Assembly: GCF_001434835.1 (NCBI RefSeq)
Contig: NZ_AZDV01000026.1
Coordinates: 677,551 to 741,550 of the forward strand
Reading direction: 5' to 3'
Source of the DNA: Levilactobacillus acidifarinae DSM 19394 = JCM 15949
Lineage (GTDB): Bacteria; Bacillota; Bacilli; Lactobacillales; Lactobacillaceae
DNA: 64,000 nucleotides
Below are positions 39,202 to 48,201 of this stretch, in pieces; position 1 is the stretch's first letter, and the number at the start of each line of letters is the position of its first letter. The notes under the pieces are model-generated. The model was not told where the DNA came from. It searched no databases and saw only the letters and a list, made by a program, of their open reading frames with translations. The translations under genes were made by a program, and so were the position numbers.

Positions 39202-39438
39202 ATGGATGAAGTGGTACTTTTCAATCCCGGCGATTCTATTGGTAACTTCCACGATTATAACGAGGCCATTCAAACGGCGCAGATCTATCGGGACCGGCAC
39301 CTGGATTCGGGTCACGTGCTCGTGGTAAAGAGCCAAAAGGGCGAGCCGTCCTTCGATATCTTCTTGGCGGAACAAAAGCTCAACGAGACCAACATCAAAG
39401 CCTCGAAGAAGTACACCGTGTCTAAAGAAATCAACTAG
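39202..39438 (+). CDS. Small conserved hypothetical protein
   Basis: About 78 aa from ATG at 39202; GAAAGG ends 10 nt upstream. GTG at 39199 and ATG at 39193 are alternative in-frame starts. Mixed alpha/beta, with F-N-P-G-D-S-I-G-N-F-H-D-Y-N-E-A and HVLVVKSQKGEPSFDIFLAE. No known domain recognised. Own terminator directly after it; 60 nt from pepD, possibly co-transcribed. Confidence 0.65.
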   Translation: MDEVVLFNPGDSIGNFHDYNEAIQTAQIYRDRHLDSGHVLVVKSQKGEPSFDIFLAEQKLNETNIKASKKYTVSKEIN

Positions 39439-39449
39439 CTAATAACGAA

Positions 39450-39480
39450 TGCGTCACGATAATTATCGTGACGCATTTTT
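39450..39480 (+). terminator. Terminator after the 78-aa gene
   Basis: Perfect palindrome GCGTCACGATAATTATCGTG continuing to ACGC, then five T. Confidence 0.92.
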
Positions 39481-39560
39481 GTTACCCACGTTTAAAGGCG
39501 CATTAGGTCGAAATCGTGATTATTAAAAATAATTAAGCCTAACCGTCTAAAATTTCTCCT

Positions 39561-39594
39561 AAAAAAATCCACCACTTTTTGTGATGGATTTTTG
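39561..39594. terminator. Terminator of the UvrA-like gene (bidirectional)
   Basis: AATCCACCAC and GTGATGGATT pair with a T5 loop; A run on the left and T run on the right. Confidence 0.85.
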
Positions 39595-39622
39595 TTAGCG
39601 TCATTTTTAACAAGTGCCCGTT

Positions 39623-42139
39623 TTACTGGGTCATCACAGCCTCATCAAAGGCTCGTTTCAAATACTTTCCGGTCACACTCTGTGGGTTAGCACTCACGGC
39701 CTGTGGCGTCCCCGTAGCGACCAATTGACCGCCCAATCGACCACCACCGGGACCCATGTCGATCACGTAATCGGCGTTGGCAATCAACTCCAAGTCGTGT
39801 TCGATGGCCAGCACCGTAGCACCCTGTTGTAAGAGTTGGTCGAAAACCCGAATCAACTGTTGAATGTCCAACGGGTGTAAGCCCACCGTGGGTTCATCGA
39901 AGACAAACAACGTGCCGGTCTGACGTTTACCCAACCGAGAAGTCAACTTCAAACGCTGAGCTTCCCCACCAGACAACAGCGGCGTGCTTTCACCTAGCAA
40001 GAGATATCCCAGGCCCATGTCGTGCAGGGTTTGTAAAGTCTGCTCGATGGCGTCCTCGGCCGCAAAGACCGGCAAGGCCTCGTCGACGGACAACGCCAGA
40101 ATATCGGCGATGCTGTAGTCGTGCCATTTGATGGCTAACGTTTCGCGGTTGTACCGCTTACCCTGACACTGGGGGCAGACTTGCGTGATGTCTGGTAAAT
40201 ACTGCACGTCTAACGAAATCTGGCCGGTACCATTGCAGACCGGACAAGCCCCCGCCGTGACGTTATAGGAAAACCGACTAGCGGTATACCCCTTCGTCTG
40301 AGCTGCCGGGGTCGCCGCAAAGAGTTTCCGTAAACGGGTCAAAATGTCGGTATAGGTCGCCACCGTGGAGCGGACGTTCTTACCCACCGGCACGGAATCC
40401 ACCACGACCACGTGCCGCACCCCGTTACGTTCTAACTGTTTAACGTGTTTCGGTAACGGCGTCTTGGCCACCTGGGCTTCAATCGCCGGAATCAGACTAT
40501 CGAGCACCAACGTGGTCTTACCGGCACCACTCATCCCCGTGACCGTGGTCAGACGATTCTTGGGTAACTTTGCCGTCACGTCGTCGATGTTAAAACGATG
40601 TTGGACTTCTAGCCCGATGGCCCCCTTACTCCAGAGTTGATTGGCAGGCATTTGTGGCCGTTGGCGAATCGGTGCCTGGCCCGTTAGGAACGGGGCGATC
40701 AACGACTTGGGACTGTGGGCGACTTGTTCGACGGTCCCGTGATCGACCACGGTTCCCCCTAGCTTACCGGCCCCCGGCCCAATTTCCAGCACATCGTCGG
40801 CCGCGGCGATGATCCGTGGGTCGTGGTCCACGACCACTACGGAATTACCTTGGGCGACCAGTCCCCGAAAGGTCTTAATCAAGCCGGTCACGTTAGCGGG
40901 ATGTAACCCCACCGAAGGTTCGTCCAATACGTAGAGTACGCCAGTCGTCGCACTGCGCAGAGTCCGTCCCAGTTGAATCCGTTGGAGTTCCCCGGTCGAT
41001 AACGTCGCGCCCGGTCGACTTAACGTTAGATAATCGAGCCCCAGGTCAAACATCGGTTGCAGGCTATCCTTGAGTTCGCCGACCAAACTAGTGCCCATTT
41101 CGTGCATCGTCGTGGGTAACCCCGCCACGATGGTGTCCGCAAACTGGGCGAGATCGCTCAACGGCAGGTCACAAAGTTCGGCGATATTTTGCCCGTTAAT
41201 GGTCTGTTGGAGCAATTCCGGCTTCAACCGCGTCCCGTGACAGGTCGGGCAAGTCGAAAAGGTGTAAAACTTATTGAGTTTGGCGATCGTGCGTTCATTT
41301 TTAGTGGTCTTCACGCTGTCTTCGACCGCCGCAAAGGCGTTTTCGTAAACGGCGTTATCCATGTGAAAAATCTTACCCTTACTGCTAGGAATGTTGAGTG
41401 AGACCGTTTCTTTCTTGCCGTGCAGAACTCGTTGCTTCATTTCGGCGCTAAGGTCCTTATAGGGCACGTCAATTGGGATTCCAATGGCGTCGGCCACCAC
41501 GGGCATAAAGTTCCGGCCGGGTAGGTGCCAAGAAGCCACGGCACCCTCCCGGAGCGTCTGGTTCTCGTCGGCAATGATCAGTTCGGGGTCTAACTGCCGG
41601 ACCTCACCTAAGCCACCACAAGTGGGACAGGCCCCGTCGGAATTAAACGCAAAATCTTCGGCGCCAGGAGCCGTGAAATGCACGCCGCAAACCGGGCAGA
41701 TCAGATGACCCATGTTGCCGGCCACGTCGAGGGTGGGGTCTAAACGGTGCCCGTTGGGACAGACCGGCGACCCTAACCGTGAGAAGACCAGCCGCAAAAT
41801 GTTAAGGCTTTCGGACATGGTGCCCACGGTCGAGCGAACCCCGGGAACGGCCGGCCGTTGTTTCAAGGCTAATGCCGAAGGGAGATACTCAACGGAATCC
41901 ACGGCGGCCTTACCGACTTGGTTGATTCGGCGCCGGGTAAAGGTCGACAACGCATTAAGGTAGCGCCGCGCCCCTTCGGCGTAAAGCACGCCCATGGCTA
42001 GTGAAGACTTCCCCGACCCACTGCGGCCGGTAATCGCAACAAATTTGTGAAGTGGAATGTCGACGTCGAGGTCTTTTAAGTTGTTGACCCGCGCGCCCCG
42101 CACCTTGATGGCTTGGGGTAATTTAGGTGTTGCTGACAT
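39623..42139 (-). CDS. UvrA-like ABC ATPase (short paralogue, UvrA2 type)
   Basis: 838 aa, about 100 shorter than canonical UvrA. Walker A GRSGSGKSS (38-46) and GMSGAGKTT, signatures LSTGELQRIQLGR and LLSGGEAQRLKL, Walker B VLYVLDEPSVGLHP and LFVFDEPTVGLHP. CxxC pairs (CPVCGVHF, CPTCGG, CPTCHG, CPVCNG/CPQCQG) form zinc modules. The short size suggests a reduced UvrB-interaction region as in UvrA2/DrrC proteins, which link to DNA-damage or drug tolerance rather than the main repair enzyme. A true uvrA is expected elsewhere. Confidence 0.85.
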   Translation of the reverse strand: MSATPKLPQAIKVRGARVNNLKDLDVDIPLHKFVAITGRSGSGKSSLAMGVLYAEGARRYLNALSTFTRRRINQVGKAAVDSVEYLPSALALKQRPAVPGVRSTVGTMSESLNILRLVFSRLGSPVCPNGHRLDPTLDVAGNMGHLICPVCGVHFTAPGAEDFAFNSDGACPTCGGLGEVRQLDPELIIADENQTLREGAVASWHLPGRNFMPVVADAIGIPIDVPYKDLSAEMKQRVLHGKKETVSLNIPSSKGKIFHMDNAVYENAFAAVEDSVKTTKNERTIAKLNKFYTFSTCPTCHGTRLKPELLQQTINGQNIAELCDLPLSDLAQFADTIVAGLPTTMHEMGTSLVGELKDSLQPMFDLGLDYLTLSRPGATLSTGELQRIQLGRTLRSATTGVLYVLDEPSVGLHPANVTGLIKTFRGLVAQGNSVVVVDHDPRIIAAADDVLEIGPGAGKLGGTVVDHGTVEQVAHSPKSLIAPFLTGQAPIRQRPQMPANQLWSKGAIGLEVQHRFNIDDVTAKLPKNRLTTVTGMSGAGKTTLVLDSLIPAIEAQVAKTPLPKHVKQLERNGVRHVVVVDSVPVGKNVRSTVATYTDILTRLRKLFAATPAAQTKGYTASRFSYNVTAGACPVCNGTGQISLDVQYLPDITQVCPQCQGKRYNRETLAIKWHDYSIADILALSVDEALPVFAAEDAIEQTLQTLHDMGLGYLLLGESTPLLSGGEAQRLKLTSRLGKRQTGTLFVFDEPTVGLHPLDIQQLIRVFDQLLQQGATVLAIEHDLELIANADYVIDMGPGGGRLGGQLVATGTPQAVSANPQSVTGKYLKRAFDEAVMTQ

Positions 42140-42377
42140 GTCATTTCCCCTTTCATGACGAAATACTTAACGGGTTAATTTTCCCGCTAAGTGCGGGGAA
42201 GGGCAAGGAAAGACACCGCGAAGTTCCGGTTAAAAGTTTTTTTACCCGCAGCTAATCTTCTTGGGGTTAAACCGTTATGCCCATTGCTTTTTTCGGGTTG
42301 AACGTAAGGTTACTCCCTTTACCCCGGCTAGGTTTTGAAGAATTAAGCGTTGCGCTGTTCCCTTTATTTTGATAGAC

Positions 42378-42406
42378 TTGGTCACATTAAAATTTGATTA
42401 GATAAT
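42378..42406 (+). promoter_or_regulatory. Promoter of the amino acid permease
   Basis: TTGGTC (42378-42383), 17-nt spacer, GATAAT (42401-42406). It sits directly before the ribosome binding site, so the leader would be very short. The rest of the 42140-42377 gap shows no gene. Confidence 0.45.
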
Positions 42407-42427
42407 TTGAAAGTGAGGTCATCAGCT

Positions 42428-43756
42428 ATGCCTAAAACAACTGCTACCACTACCCTGAACCGTTCCCTCGGATTCTGGTCCGCCCTGTCCCTAGTTGTGG
42501 GGACGGTCATCGGCTCCGGAATCTTTTTCAAGCAATCTTCTGTCTTGGATAGTGCGGGCTCAACGGGTAGTGCGCTGTTGGCCTGGTTTCTCGGGGGGCT
42601 GATTACCCTGACCGCCGGCTTGACCATCGCCGAAGTTGGTGCGCAGATGCCCCACACCGGTGGCTTATACGCCTACATGAACGGCATTTACGGCAAGTTC
42701 TGGGGTTTTCTGTCCGGTTGGATGCAGATTGCCGTCTATGGTCCCGCCATCATCGCCTCGATTGCGGCCTACCTCAGCATTTTATTGGTTGGGTTCTTCA
42801 AATTAAACGGCGCGTGGCACGCCCCGTTAGCCATCGGGGTCATCATCCTGATCGGTGGCTTAAACATGTTGAACAACCGCTGGGGAGCCGCCTTTCAAAT
42901 CGTGACCACGCTGGGAAAACTGTTGCCGATTGCCGCCATTATCATTTTCGGCCTCTTCTACGGGAATCAAGACGCTTTTGGTCAGTCCTTACACACGGTC
43001 ACCCAGTCGACCGGTAACTTTGGGGTCGCCGTGCTGGCCACCCTATTTGCCTACGACGGCTGGATTCTTGTGGCCAACTTGGGCGGAGAGATCAAGCATC
43101 CCCAAAAGGTCCTTCCCAGAGCTATTATCCTGGGAATCTCGTTAGTATTAGTCGCCTACACGTTGGTCAGCTACGGGATCTTGCACTTCATCCCCGCCGC
43201 CACGATTCACCGTTTGGGCGAGCAAACCACGGTCTACTTCGCTCAGAGCGCCTTCGGGACCATCGGCGGTCGCTTGCTAAACATCGGGATTATTATTTCG
43301 ATGGTGGGTTGTCTCAACGGGAAGATTATGACCTTCCCCCGCATCGTTTACGCGATGGCCAAGAAGGATCAATTACCGTTCTCCAAACAACTGGCCTACC
43401 TGCACCGTAAAACGTACGAACCCATGGTTGCCACGACGGTGATCATCGCTTACGCCAGCATCATGATTCTGTTCTTTAACCCCGACCGGTTATCCGATTT
43501 ATGTATCTTCACGGTCTACTGTTTCTACGTGGCCGCGTTCATCGGCGTCTTTCTGTTACGCAAACGCAACGCCGGCCAACCACGGCCGTTCTCGACCCCG
43601 TGGTTCCCCGTTACCCCGCTAGTCGCCATTCTTGGTGCCTTGTTCGTGATCGTCAGTGAGATTGGCTCCGACCTGTCCGGCGTACTGCTCTCGCTCTTGA
43701 TTGTGGCGATCGGGATCCCGGTCTATTATTTAAAGAAACAGCATTTACGCGATTAA
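42428..43756 (+). CDS. APC-superfamily amino acid permease (LAT type)
   Basis: 442 aa from ATG at 42428 (GTGAGG 9 nt upstream). Twelve hydrophobic segments. VVGTVIGSGIFFK after the first loop and LGGLITLTAGLTIAEVGAQMPHTGGLYAYM are APC/LAT hallmarks; the closest textbook relative is the SteT serine/threonine exchanger. Substrate not determinable. Single gene with a terminator. Confidence 0.9.
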   Translation: MPKTTATTTLNRSLGFWSALSLVVGTVIGSGIFFKQSSVLDSAGSTGSALLAWFLGGLITLTAGLTIAEVGAQMPHTGGLYAYMNGIYGKFWGFLSGWMQIAVYGPAIIASIAAYLSILLVGFFKLNGAWHAPLAIGVIILIGGLNMLNNRWGAAFQIVTTLGKLLPIAAIIIFGLFYGNQDAFGQSLHTVTQSTGNFGVAVLATLFAYDGWILVANLGGEIKHPQKVLPRAIILGISLVLVAYTLVSYGILHFIPAATIHRLGEQTTVYFAQSAFGTIGGRLLNIGIIISMVGCLNGKIMTFPRIVYAMAKKDQLPFSKQLAYLHRKTYEPMVATTVIIAYASIMILFFNPDRLSDLCIFTVYCFYVAAFIGVFLLRKRNAGQPRPFSTPWFPVTPLVAILGALFVIVSEIGSDLSGVLLSLLIVAIGIPVYYLKKQHLRD

Positions 43757-43767
43757 AATTCCACCTA

Positions 43768-43812
43768 AAATAAGCGGCGACCATTAATTGTTGGTCACCG
43801 CTTATTTTTTTA
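43768..43812. terminator. Bidirectional terminator between permease and LRR protein
   Basis: AAATAAGCGG...CCGCTTATTT with GACCA / TGGTC inside; T tracts on both strands. Confidence 0.8.
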
Positions 43813-43825
43813 TAACACGCTTAAC

Positions 43826-46195
43826 TTATTTTACCTGACGCGGGGTAATGAACTGCTTATTCCCCGTGATGTAACTGCCGTTGCTGAGCTGGTAACGCGT
43901 CATGTAACCGCGGTGGACCACCCGCATCACCGTCACAATCGTCCCCTTCTTCAGCCGTTTTTGCCGGTTAACTTTCGCAAACTTGGCGTGCTTGTATTGA
44001 TAAATTGTCCGGTCTAGTTTGATCTTTGTGTAGTGTTTCCCTTGCCAGTACAGGTTGTAAACGAAGGTCTTACGGGCCGTCACGTAGCTGCCGTTGGCCA
44101 ACTTGTACCGCAATCGACCGTTGGCCGAACGCTTAATTCCGATAACTTTAAAGGTTGGGGCCGTTTGCCGGGGGTAACGTCGGTAGTACTTAGCCCGGCG
44201 CTTGATCTTAAACGTTGGCTGAGTATAACGATAAAGCGCTTGCTTGGTATAAATCATAAACGGCTTAAAGACTGGCTTAGCCGGCTTTTGAACTGGCGTA
44301 CTTGGCGCGACTGGTTTGGTAACCACCTGGTCAACCTGATTAGTATCGGTGTCGGGTGTTACCACCGCGGTAGTGCTTGGCGTTGGTGTTGGATTCGTGG
44401 TTGGTTTTGCTGGTTTCGTCGTCGGATCCGTCGTTGGTTTTGTTGGCTTCGTCGTTGGACCCGTCGTTGGTTTTGTTGGCTTCGTCGTCGGGTCCGTCGT
44501 GGGTTTTGTTGGCTTCGTCGTTGGATCCGTCGTGGGTGCCGGCGTCACTAGTTCATAGGGCATATACAAATTACCATTATAATTACTATTGCCATCATTC
44601 CATTGAACGATCAAATACCGTTTACCATACTTCGTCACACCACGCCAAGTAATTTTCGTGGCCGCTTGACCGGTTGGATTGGCCCGTAATGACGTTTGCG
44701 CAATGGACTGGCCCAAGTAGGCCGTCATCGGAATTTGCTGACCGTTCTGAGCCAGAATCGGTGAGTCCATAACAACTGAATCCTTCGTGGTATCCACTTT
44801 AATGGCCTCGTCATCCGCCAACACAACCGATTGGTCATTGGCGAATAACGGTGCGGCAAACTGAACCTTCGCTAGCGGGCTTAAATCATGAATGGCATTT
44901 CCACCCAGGTACAACATCGTCATCGGATCGGTCACGTTTGCTAAAGCCTTAACGTTTGAAATCACGTTGTCCTGAGCCAAAAGCTCCGTTAAGTGCGTTG
45001 CCCCTTCCAAACCGGCCAACGACGTCAAGTGATTATCATCAACTTCTAAGTGCGTTAATTGACTGAACGGCATCAGTTTTTCATTAGAACCCCCAGCTAG
45101 GACCTGTCCTTTGGGTGTTAAACTCGTGATCAAATCATTATTCGCAGAAATCGACTTCAGGTTAGGTAACTTCATGACCGGCGTTAGATCCGAGACACTA
45201 GTTTCAGAAACGTCTAGCGAGGTCAGATTCTCCAGGTTAAGGTTAGCCAATTGTTTAAGATCGCTAAACGCCCCCCGCTGCCAAGTATCGGGGTTGGGAT
45301 CACTCGTCGTTAGTGACAACGTTTGTAACTTATCAGCATATTGAAGGCCCTGAAGACTGGTAAAATGAAGCGTTCCTTGATATCCGGCTCCCCGCTCAAT
45401 GGCCGCTGGATCACCATTTTCTGAACGCCGATAAGCCGGATCAAAATTGATTAGCGTCGCCATATTTTTTTGAGTAATCTGGGACACGTCGGTAAAAAGT
45501 TGAATACCATTGGCTTCATTTATTTTGGCCTGAGCATCGGCCTTCTGAGCATCTGTCGACTTAGGGCTCCAGCGAATCGATTCGTACTTATTAAGTAAAT
45601 TAGCCTTCCTGTCACGTTGTTGGGCTTGAAAAGCAGCCAAGACCACTTGCTGGAAATTCCTATCGGGCATCCACCCATCAAGGGCTGTAGCGTCCGCTCC
45701 CGTTATTGTCGGTGTGCTGGACGCCGCCCATTTTTGCCCTTGGGGATTAGTCCCCTGATTGACCGGGTTAACCGGCTTCGCCCCATTAGTTGGGGTAAGT
45801 GCTTGGGTTTTAGCAACTGGTGTCTGAATGTTGGGTGCCGTGGCAGTTGAAGTTTGGTCAGTCTTCACCGTTTGTTGTGGCGTCGCGGCAACGGTCCCCG
45901 TCCGCTTACCGGGCGTTTCACCAGCCTGGTGTTGTGGCGTCGCGTTCCCGGTTTCAGTGGCCGATCGGTCAATCACTGTCGCCTTAGGCGCTAACGTTGC
46001 CGTCGGCTGATCACTAGTCGTTTCCTCATTTTCAGCAGTTTTAGTTGTTGTACCATTAGCAGCTGACGTCCCGTTAACATCGGCGCTGGCTTGCAGATTG
46101 CCCAGGGTTCCTAAAATTAGGCTTCCCGTGACTAATCCCGTGACGGTAAGCGTTTTCTTCCAATTACGCTGATTACCACGTTTGTTCGTACTCAT
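43826..46195 (-). CDS. Leucine-rich-repeat surface protein with DUF5776-like C-terminal repeats
   Basis: 789 aa. Basic start and membrane segment to the cleavage point ASA-DV (about 38), then a Thr-rich unstructured region (about 40-165). LRRs of the internalin style span about 255-440 (LTHLEVDDNHLTSLAGLEG, LTELLAQDNVISNVKAL). A linker of four 11-residue Thr/Pro/Lys repeats (about 555-600) leads to two basic, Tyr-rich modules (about 645-720 and 725-789) that look like the DUF5776 wall-binding domain of lactobacilli. No LPxTG. Likely adhesion. Own promoter at 46295-46323. Confidence 0.86.
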   Translation of the reverse strand: MSTNKRGNQRNWKKTLTVTGLVTGSLILGTLGNLQASADVNGTSAANGTTTKTAENEETTSDQPTATLAPKATVIDRSATETGNATPQHQAGETPGKRTGTVAATPQQTVKTDQTSTATAPNIQTPVAKTQALTPTNGAKPVNPVNQGTNPQGQKWAASSTPTITGADATALDGWMPDRNFQQVVLAAFQAQQRDRKANLLNKYESIRWSPKSTDAQKADAQAKINEANGIQLFTDVSQITQKNMATLINFDPAYRRSENGDPAAIERGAGYQGTLHFTSLQGLQYADKLQTLSLTTSDPNPDTWQRGAFSDLKQLANLNLENLTSLDVSETSVSDLTPVMKLPNLKSISANNDLITSLTPKGQVLAGGSNEKLMPFSQLTHLEVDDNHLTSLAGLEGATHLTELLAQDNVISNVKALANVTDPMTMLYLGGNAIHDLSPLAKVQFAAPLFANDQSVVLADDEAIKVDTTKDSVVMDSPILAQNGQQIPMTAYLGQSIAQTSLRANPTGQAATKITWRGVTKYGKRYLIVQWNDGNSNYNGNLYMPYELVTPAPTTDPTTKPTKPTTDPTTKPTKPTTGPTTKPTKPTTDPTTKPAKPTTNPTPTPSTTAVVTPDTDTNQVDQVVTKPVAPSTPVQKPAKPVFKPFMIYTKQALYRYTQPTFKIKRRAKYYRRYPRQTAPTFKVIGIKRSANGRLRYKLANGSYVTARKTFVYNLYWQGKHYTKIKLDRTIYQYKHAKFAKVNRQKRLKKGTIVTVMRVVHRGYMTRYQLSNGSYITGNKQFITPRQVK
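44392..44541 (-). repeat. 33-bp tandem repeat coding for TTDPTTKPTKP
   Basis: Four near-identical 33-bp units (one with Gly for Asp, one with Ala for Thr) plus a partial unit, coding the wall-spanning linker of the LRR protein. Copy number may vary between strains. Confidence 0.85.
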
Positions 46196-46294
46196 CTAAA
46201 TCTTCCTCCTCGACGAACGCCCCACGAACTAACCTAATCGAAGTGTCCATAACTTTCATGGTGCTCAACCGTCCACACCATTGATTTCGTCTCA

Positions 46295-46323
46295 ACTATA
46301 GAACGTCGCTGACCATTAATCAA
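46295..46323 (-). promoter_or_regulatory. Promoter of the LRR surface protein
   Basis: On the minus strand TTGATT, a 17-nt spacer and TATAGT; about 95 nt of leader precede the start codon. Confidence 0.6.
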
Positions 46324-46737
46324 GTCTCGATTTTTGGTTAACACAATCGATAATATTCTAATGTTAATCTTGATATGTCAGCATTAACACGTGTTTTCGT
46401 CATTACCGCAGATTATTGATTTCGGATAAATATTTTGATATCAAGATGATTGGTCTCGCCTGTTGTTATAGATATCATTTCAATTTCAATCGTCTTCAAT
46501 TCACACTAATACCTCAAGCTCTTAGCAATAGTGTCGTTAGTCTACGAAATAAACAGCATTATTAATGATGATTACGTCGCTAAATTATTCTACTTTGGGA
46601 TGATACAACTGAATCAGCGACTAACCGAACTACTATCAAGTTAATTCTTCCCTTTTATCTAAGGATAAGGACATCGAAAACGTTAATTCACAAGACTTTA
46701 TGGATACCTTTTCGGTACTATCTCATTATAGAAAACG
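46324..46737. other. AT-rich gene-free stretch at the island edge
   Basis: About 410 bases of low GC between divergent promoters. No ORF of coding character, tRNA or strong hairpin seen. Composition changes here from the core to the island. Confidence 0.45.
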
Positions 46738-46765
46738 TTGTCAAAGATAAAATTTTCGGTATGAT
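46738..46765 (+). promoter_or_regulatory. Promoter of the zinc-ribbon/SHOCT gene
   Basis: TTGTCA, 16-nt spacer, TATGAT, followed by a 38-nt leader with GGAGG. Confidence 0.55.
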
Positions 46766-46803
46766 TAAGGGGTAACACCATTACATACTTGGAGGTTTTC
46801 CCT

Positions 46804-47676
46804 ATGAAGAAATCCTGTATACTTTGCCAGAAGCCTTTGGGCCTTTTAGACGTTAAAAACACTTTGGCTAATAAAGAAATAATATGCACAGAATGTAGTG
46901 GAAAGATTGCGGTCTCGCTTGGTTTCGCTGATAAAAATATCGTTTCTCAAACGTTAAAATTATCCACGATTTCTTTAGATACCGCTAAACAGGCAATTTC
47001 CAGTCCAAATAGGACAAAATCGCCTCTGAGAAAACGCAATACTATGGGAGTCCAAAATAACCAAAATCGAGAGTATCGGGAAAAAGTTGCAGCAGTCCCC
47101 ACTTTTGTGGAAAATAGAGCAATTTCATCTAATGGGTTGTCTGCTGATTTCACTTCAAAAAAAGTTCAAATAACGACCGGCACATTTAAAACGAGTACCC
47201 GACTCTTGGACTTCTCAGAAATTATAAGCTATACTCCGCATGTTGAAGGTCACGAGGTGAAAAAGCATCATGGTCTGACCCGAGCTGCTACTGGTGGTTT
47301 ACTATTCGGTGGTGCAGGTGCAATTGTTGGAGCCGTAACTGGTGGAAAGCAATTCGATCAAGTTACCAGAGTAAGCATTACTGTTCGGCTCAGTAGTGGT
47401 GAGGCAATTGAATATAATTTATTACCGACTGGAAAAACTAAATCGACCTCATTTGAAGCTAAAACTGCAAATGGGCGGCTCGAAGATATGTCAGCCCTAC
47501 TTGATAGAATAATCGAAGCTAACCATACTTCCACCCCAGTTTTCTCTCAGGTAACGTCTAAAGAATCCTTAATCAGCCCTGCTGATGAGATTAGAAAATA
47601 TAAATCACTTCTCGATGATGGCATAATTACTCAGGAAGAATTCGATACTAAGAAACACAGCTTACTAAATCTATAA
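46804..47676 (+). CDS. Zinc-ribbon, glycine-zipper and SHOCT-domain protein of unknown function
   Basis: 290 aa from ATG at 46804, 8 nt after GGAGG. The N-terminus has a C5xxC8...C28xxC31 zinc-ribbon-like module. The middle (about 115-240) looks like a PH-type barrel with VQITTGTFK and TRVSITVRLSSG, interrupted by a glycine-rich hydrophobic stretch GGLLFGGAGAIVGAVTGG (about 163-180). The C-terminal 33 residues, DEIRKYKSLLDDGIITQEEF..., form a SHOCT domain. Codon use is AT-rich compared with the core, suggesting transfer. Such proteins are frequent on mobile islands; function unknown. Confidence 0.8.
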   Translation: MKKSCILCQKPLGLLDVKNTLANKEIICTECSGKIAVSLGFADKNIVSQTLKLSTISLDTAKQAISSPNRTKSPLRKRNTMGVQNNQNREYREKVAAVPTFVENRAISSNGLSADFTSKKVQITTGTFKTSTRLLDFSEIISYTPHVEGHEVKKHHGLTRAATGGLLFGGAGAIVGAVTGGKQFDQVTRVSITVRLSSGEAIEYNLLPTGKTKSTSFEAKTANGRLEDMSALLDRIIEANHTSTPVFSQVTSKESLISPADEIRKYKSLLDDGIITQEEFDTKKHSLLNL

Positions 47677-47785
47677 GAAGGCGCATTCCCACAGGAAAGC
47701 GCCCACCTTCCTCGGTGACTAGCAGTGGAAGGATTAGACCAGATACGGATGTCTTTAAAAGCTGTGTTCAAGGAGGATTAAATTT

Positions 47786-48118
47786 ATGAAAAAGGTACTT
47801 TTATTGGCTGTGGGAGTTGCCCTAACAGCTAGCTCAATTCCAGTAACGGCAAGTGCTGCCACTTGGCACACGTCAAGTATTCCTAATTATTTGCGTGGAT
47901 ACTGGTATGCTCGCGATAATCATAACCAAGGCGTACATATTTACAAACATTCAATTCACTACAAAGGTGAAAAATCTGTTAAAGTCAAATGGCGCTACGC
48001 CGGTAATCACAAATATCATTTTAAATATAGCCATTCGCAAGGGTTTACTATTTCCATGCATTATTACAACCACCACAAAATGACCATGAATTCATATTGG
48101 CATAATTATGTGAGGTAA
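47786..48118 (+). CDS. Small secreted His/Tyr-rich protein
   Basis: 110 aa. Clear signal peptide ending ASA-A (about 24). The mature part of about 86 residues has some 12 His and many Tyr/Trp/Lys and opens with W-H-x4-P-x2-L-R-G-x-W, a pattern common to small secreted lactobacillar proteins. Predicted mostly beta. AAGGAGG 10 nt upstream. Function unknown; metal or surface binding is a guess. Confidence 0.75.
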   Translation: MKKVLLLAVGVALTASSIPVTASAATWHTSSIPNYLRGYWYARDNHNQGVHIYKHSIHYKGEKSVKVKWRYAGNHKYHFKYSHSQGFTISMHYYNHHKMTMNSYWHNYVR

Positions 48119-48123
48119 CTGTA

Positions 48124-48172
48124 GGCCCCTCCTCGGCAGCCTAGAATCGGTTCGACTCCGGTTGGGGGAATA
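48124..48172 (+). other. tRNA T-arm-like fragment upstream of the integrase remnant
   Basis: ATCGG-TTCGACT-CCGGT forms a canonical T arm and TGGGGGA-A could be an acceptor end, but the matching 5' half and anticodon arm are missing. The sequence does not match the tRNA-Leu at 49044. Possibly a scar of recombination. Confidence 0.35.
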
Positions 48173-48201
48173 ATTTAACCAAACCTGGTAAAGATAGTTC
48201 A

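Noticed and set aside
48124-48172. A complete tRNA before the integrase remnant
   Set aside because: Only a T arm and a possible acceptor strand fit; no anticodon arm or 5' acceptor strand could be found.
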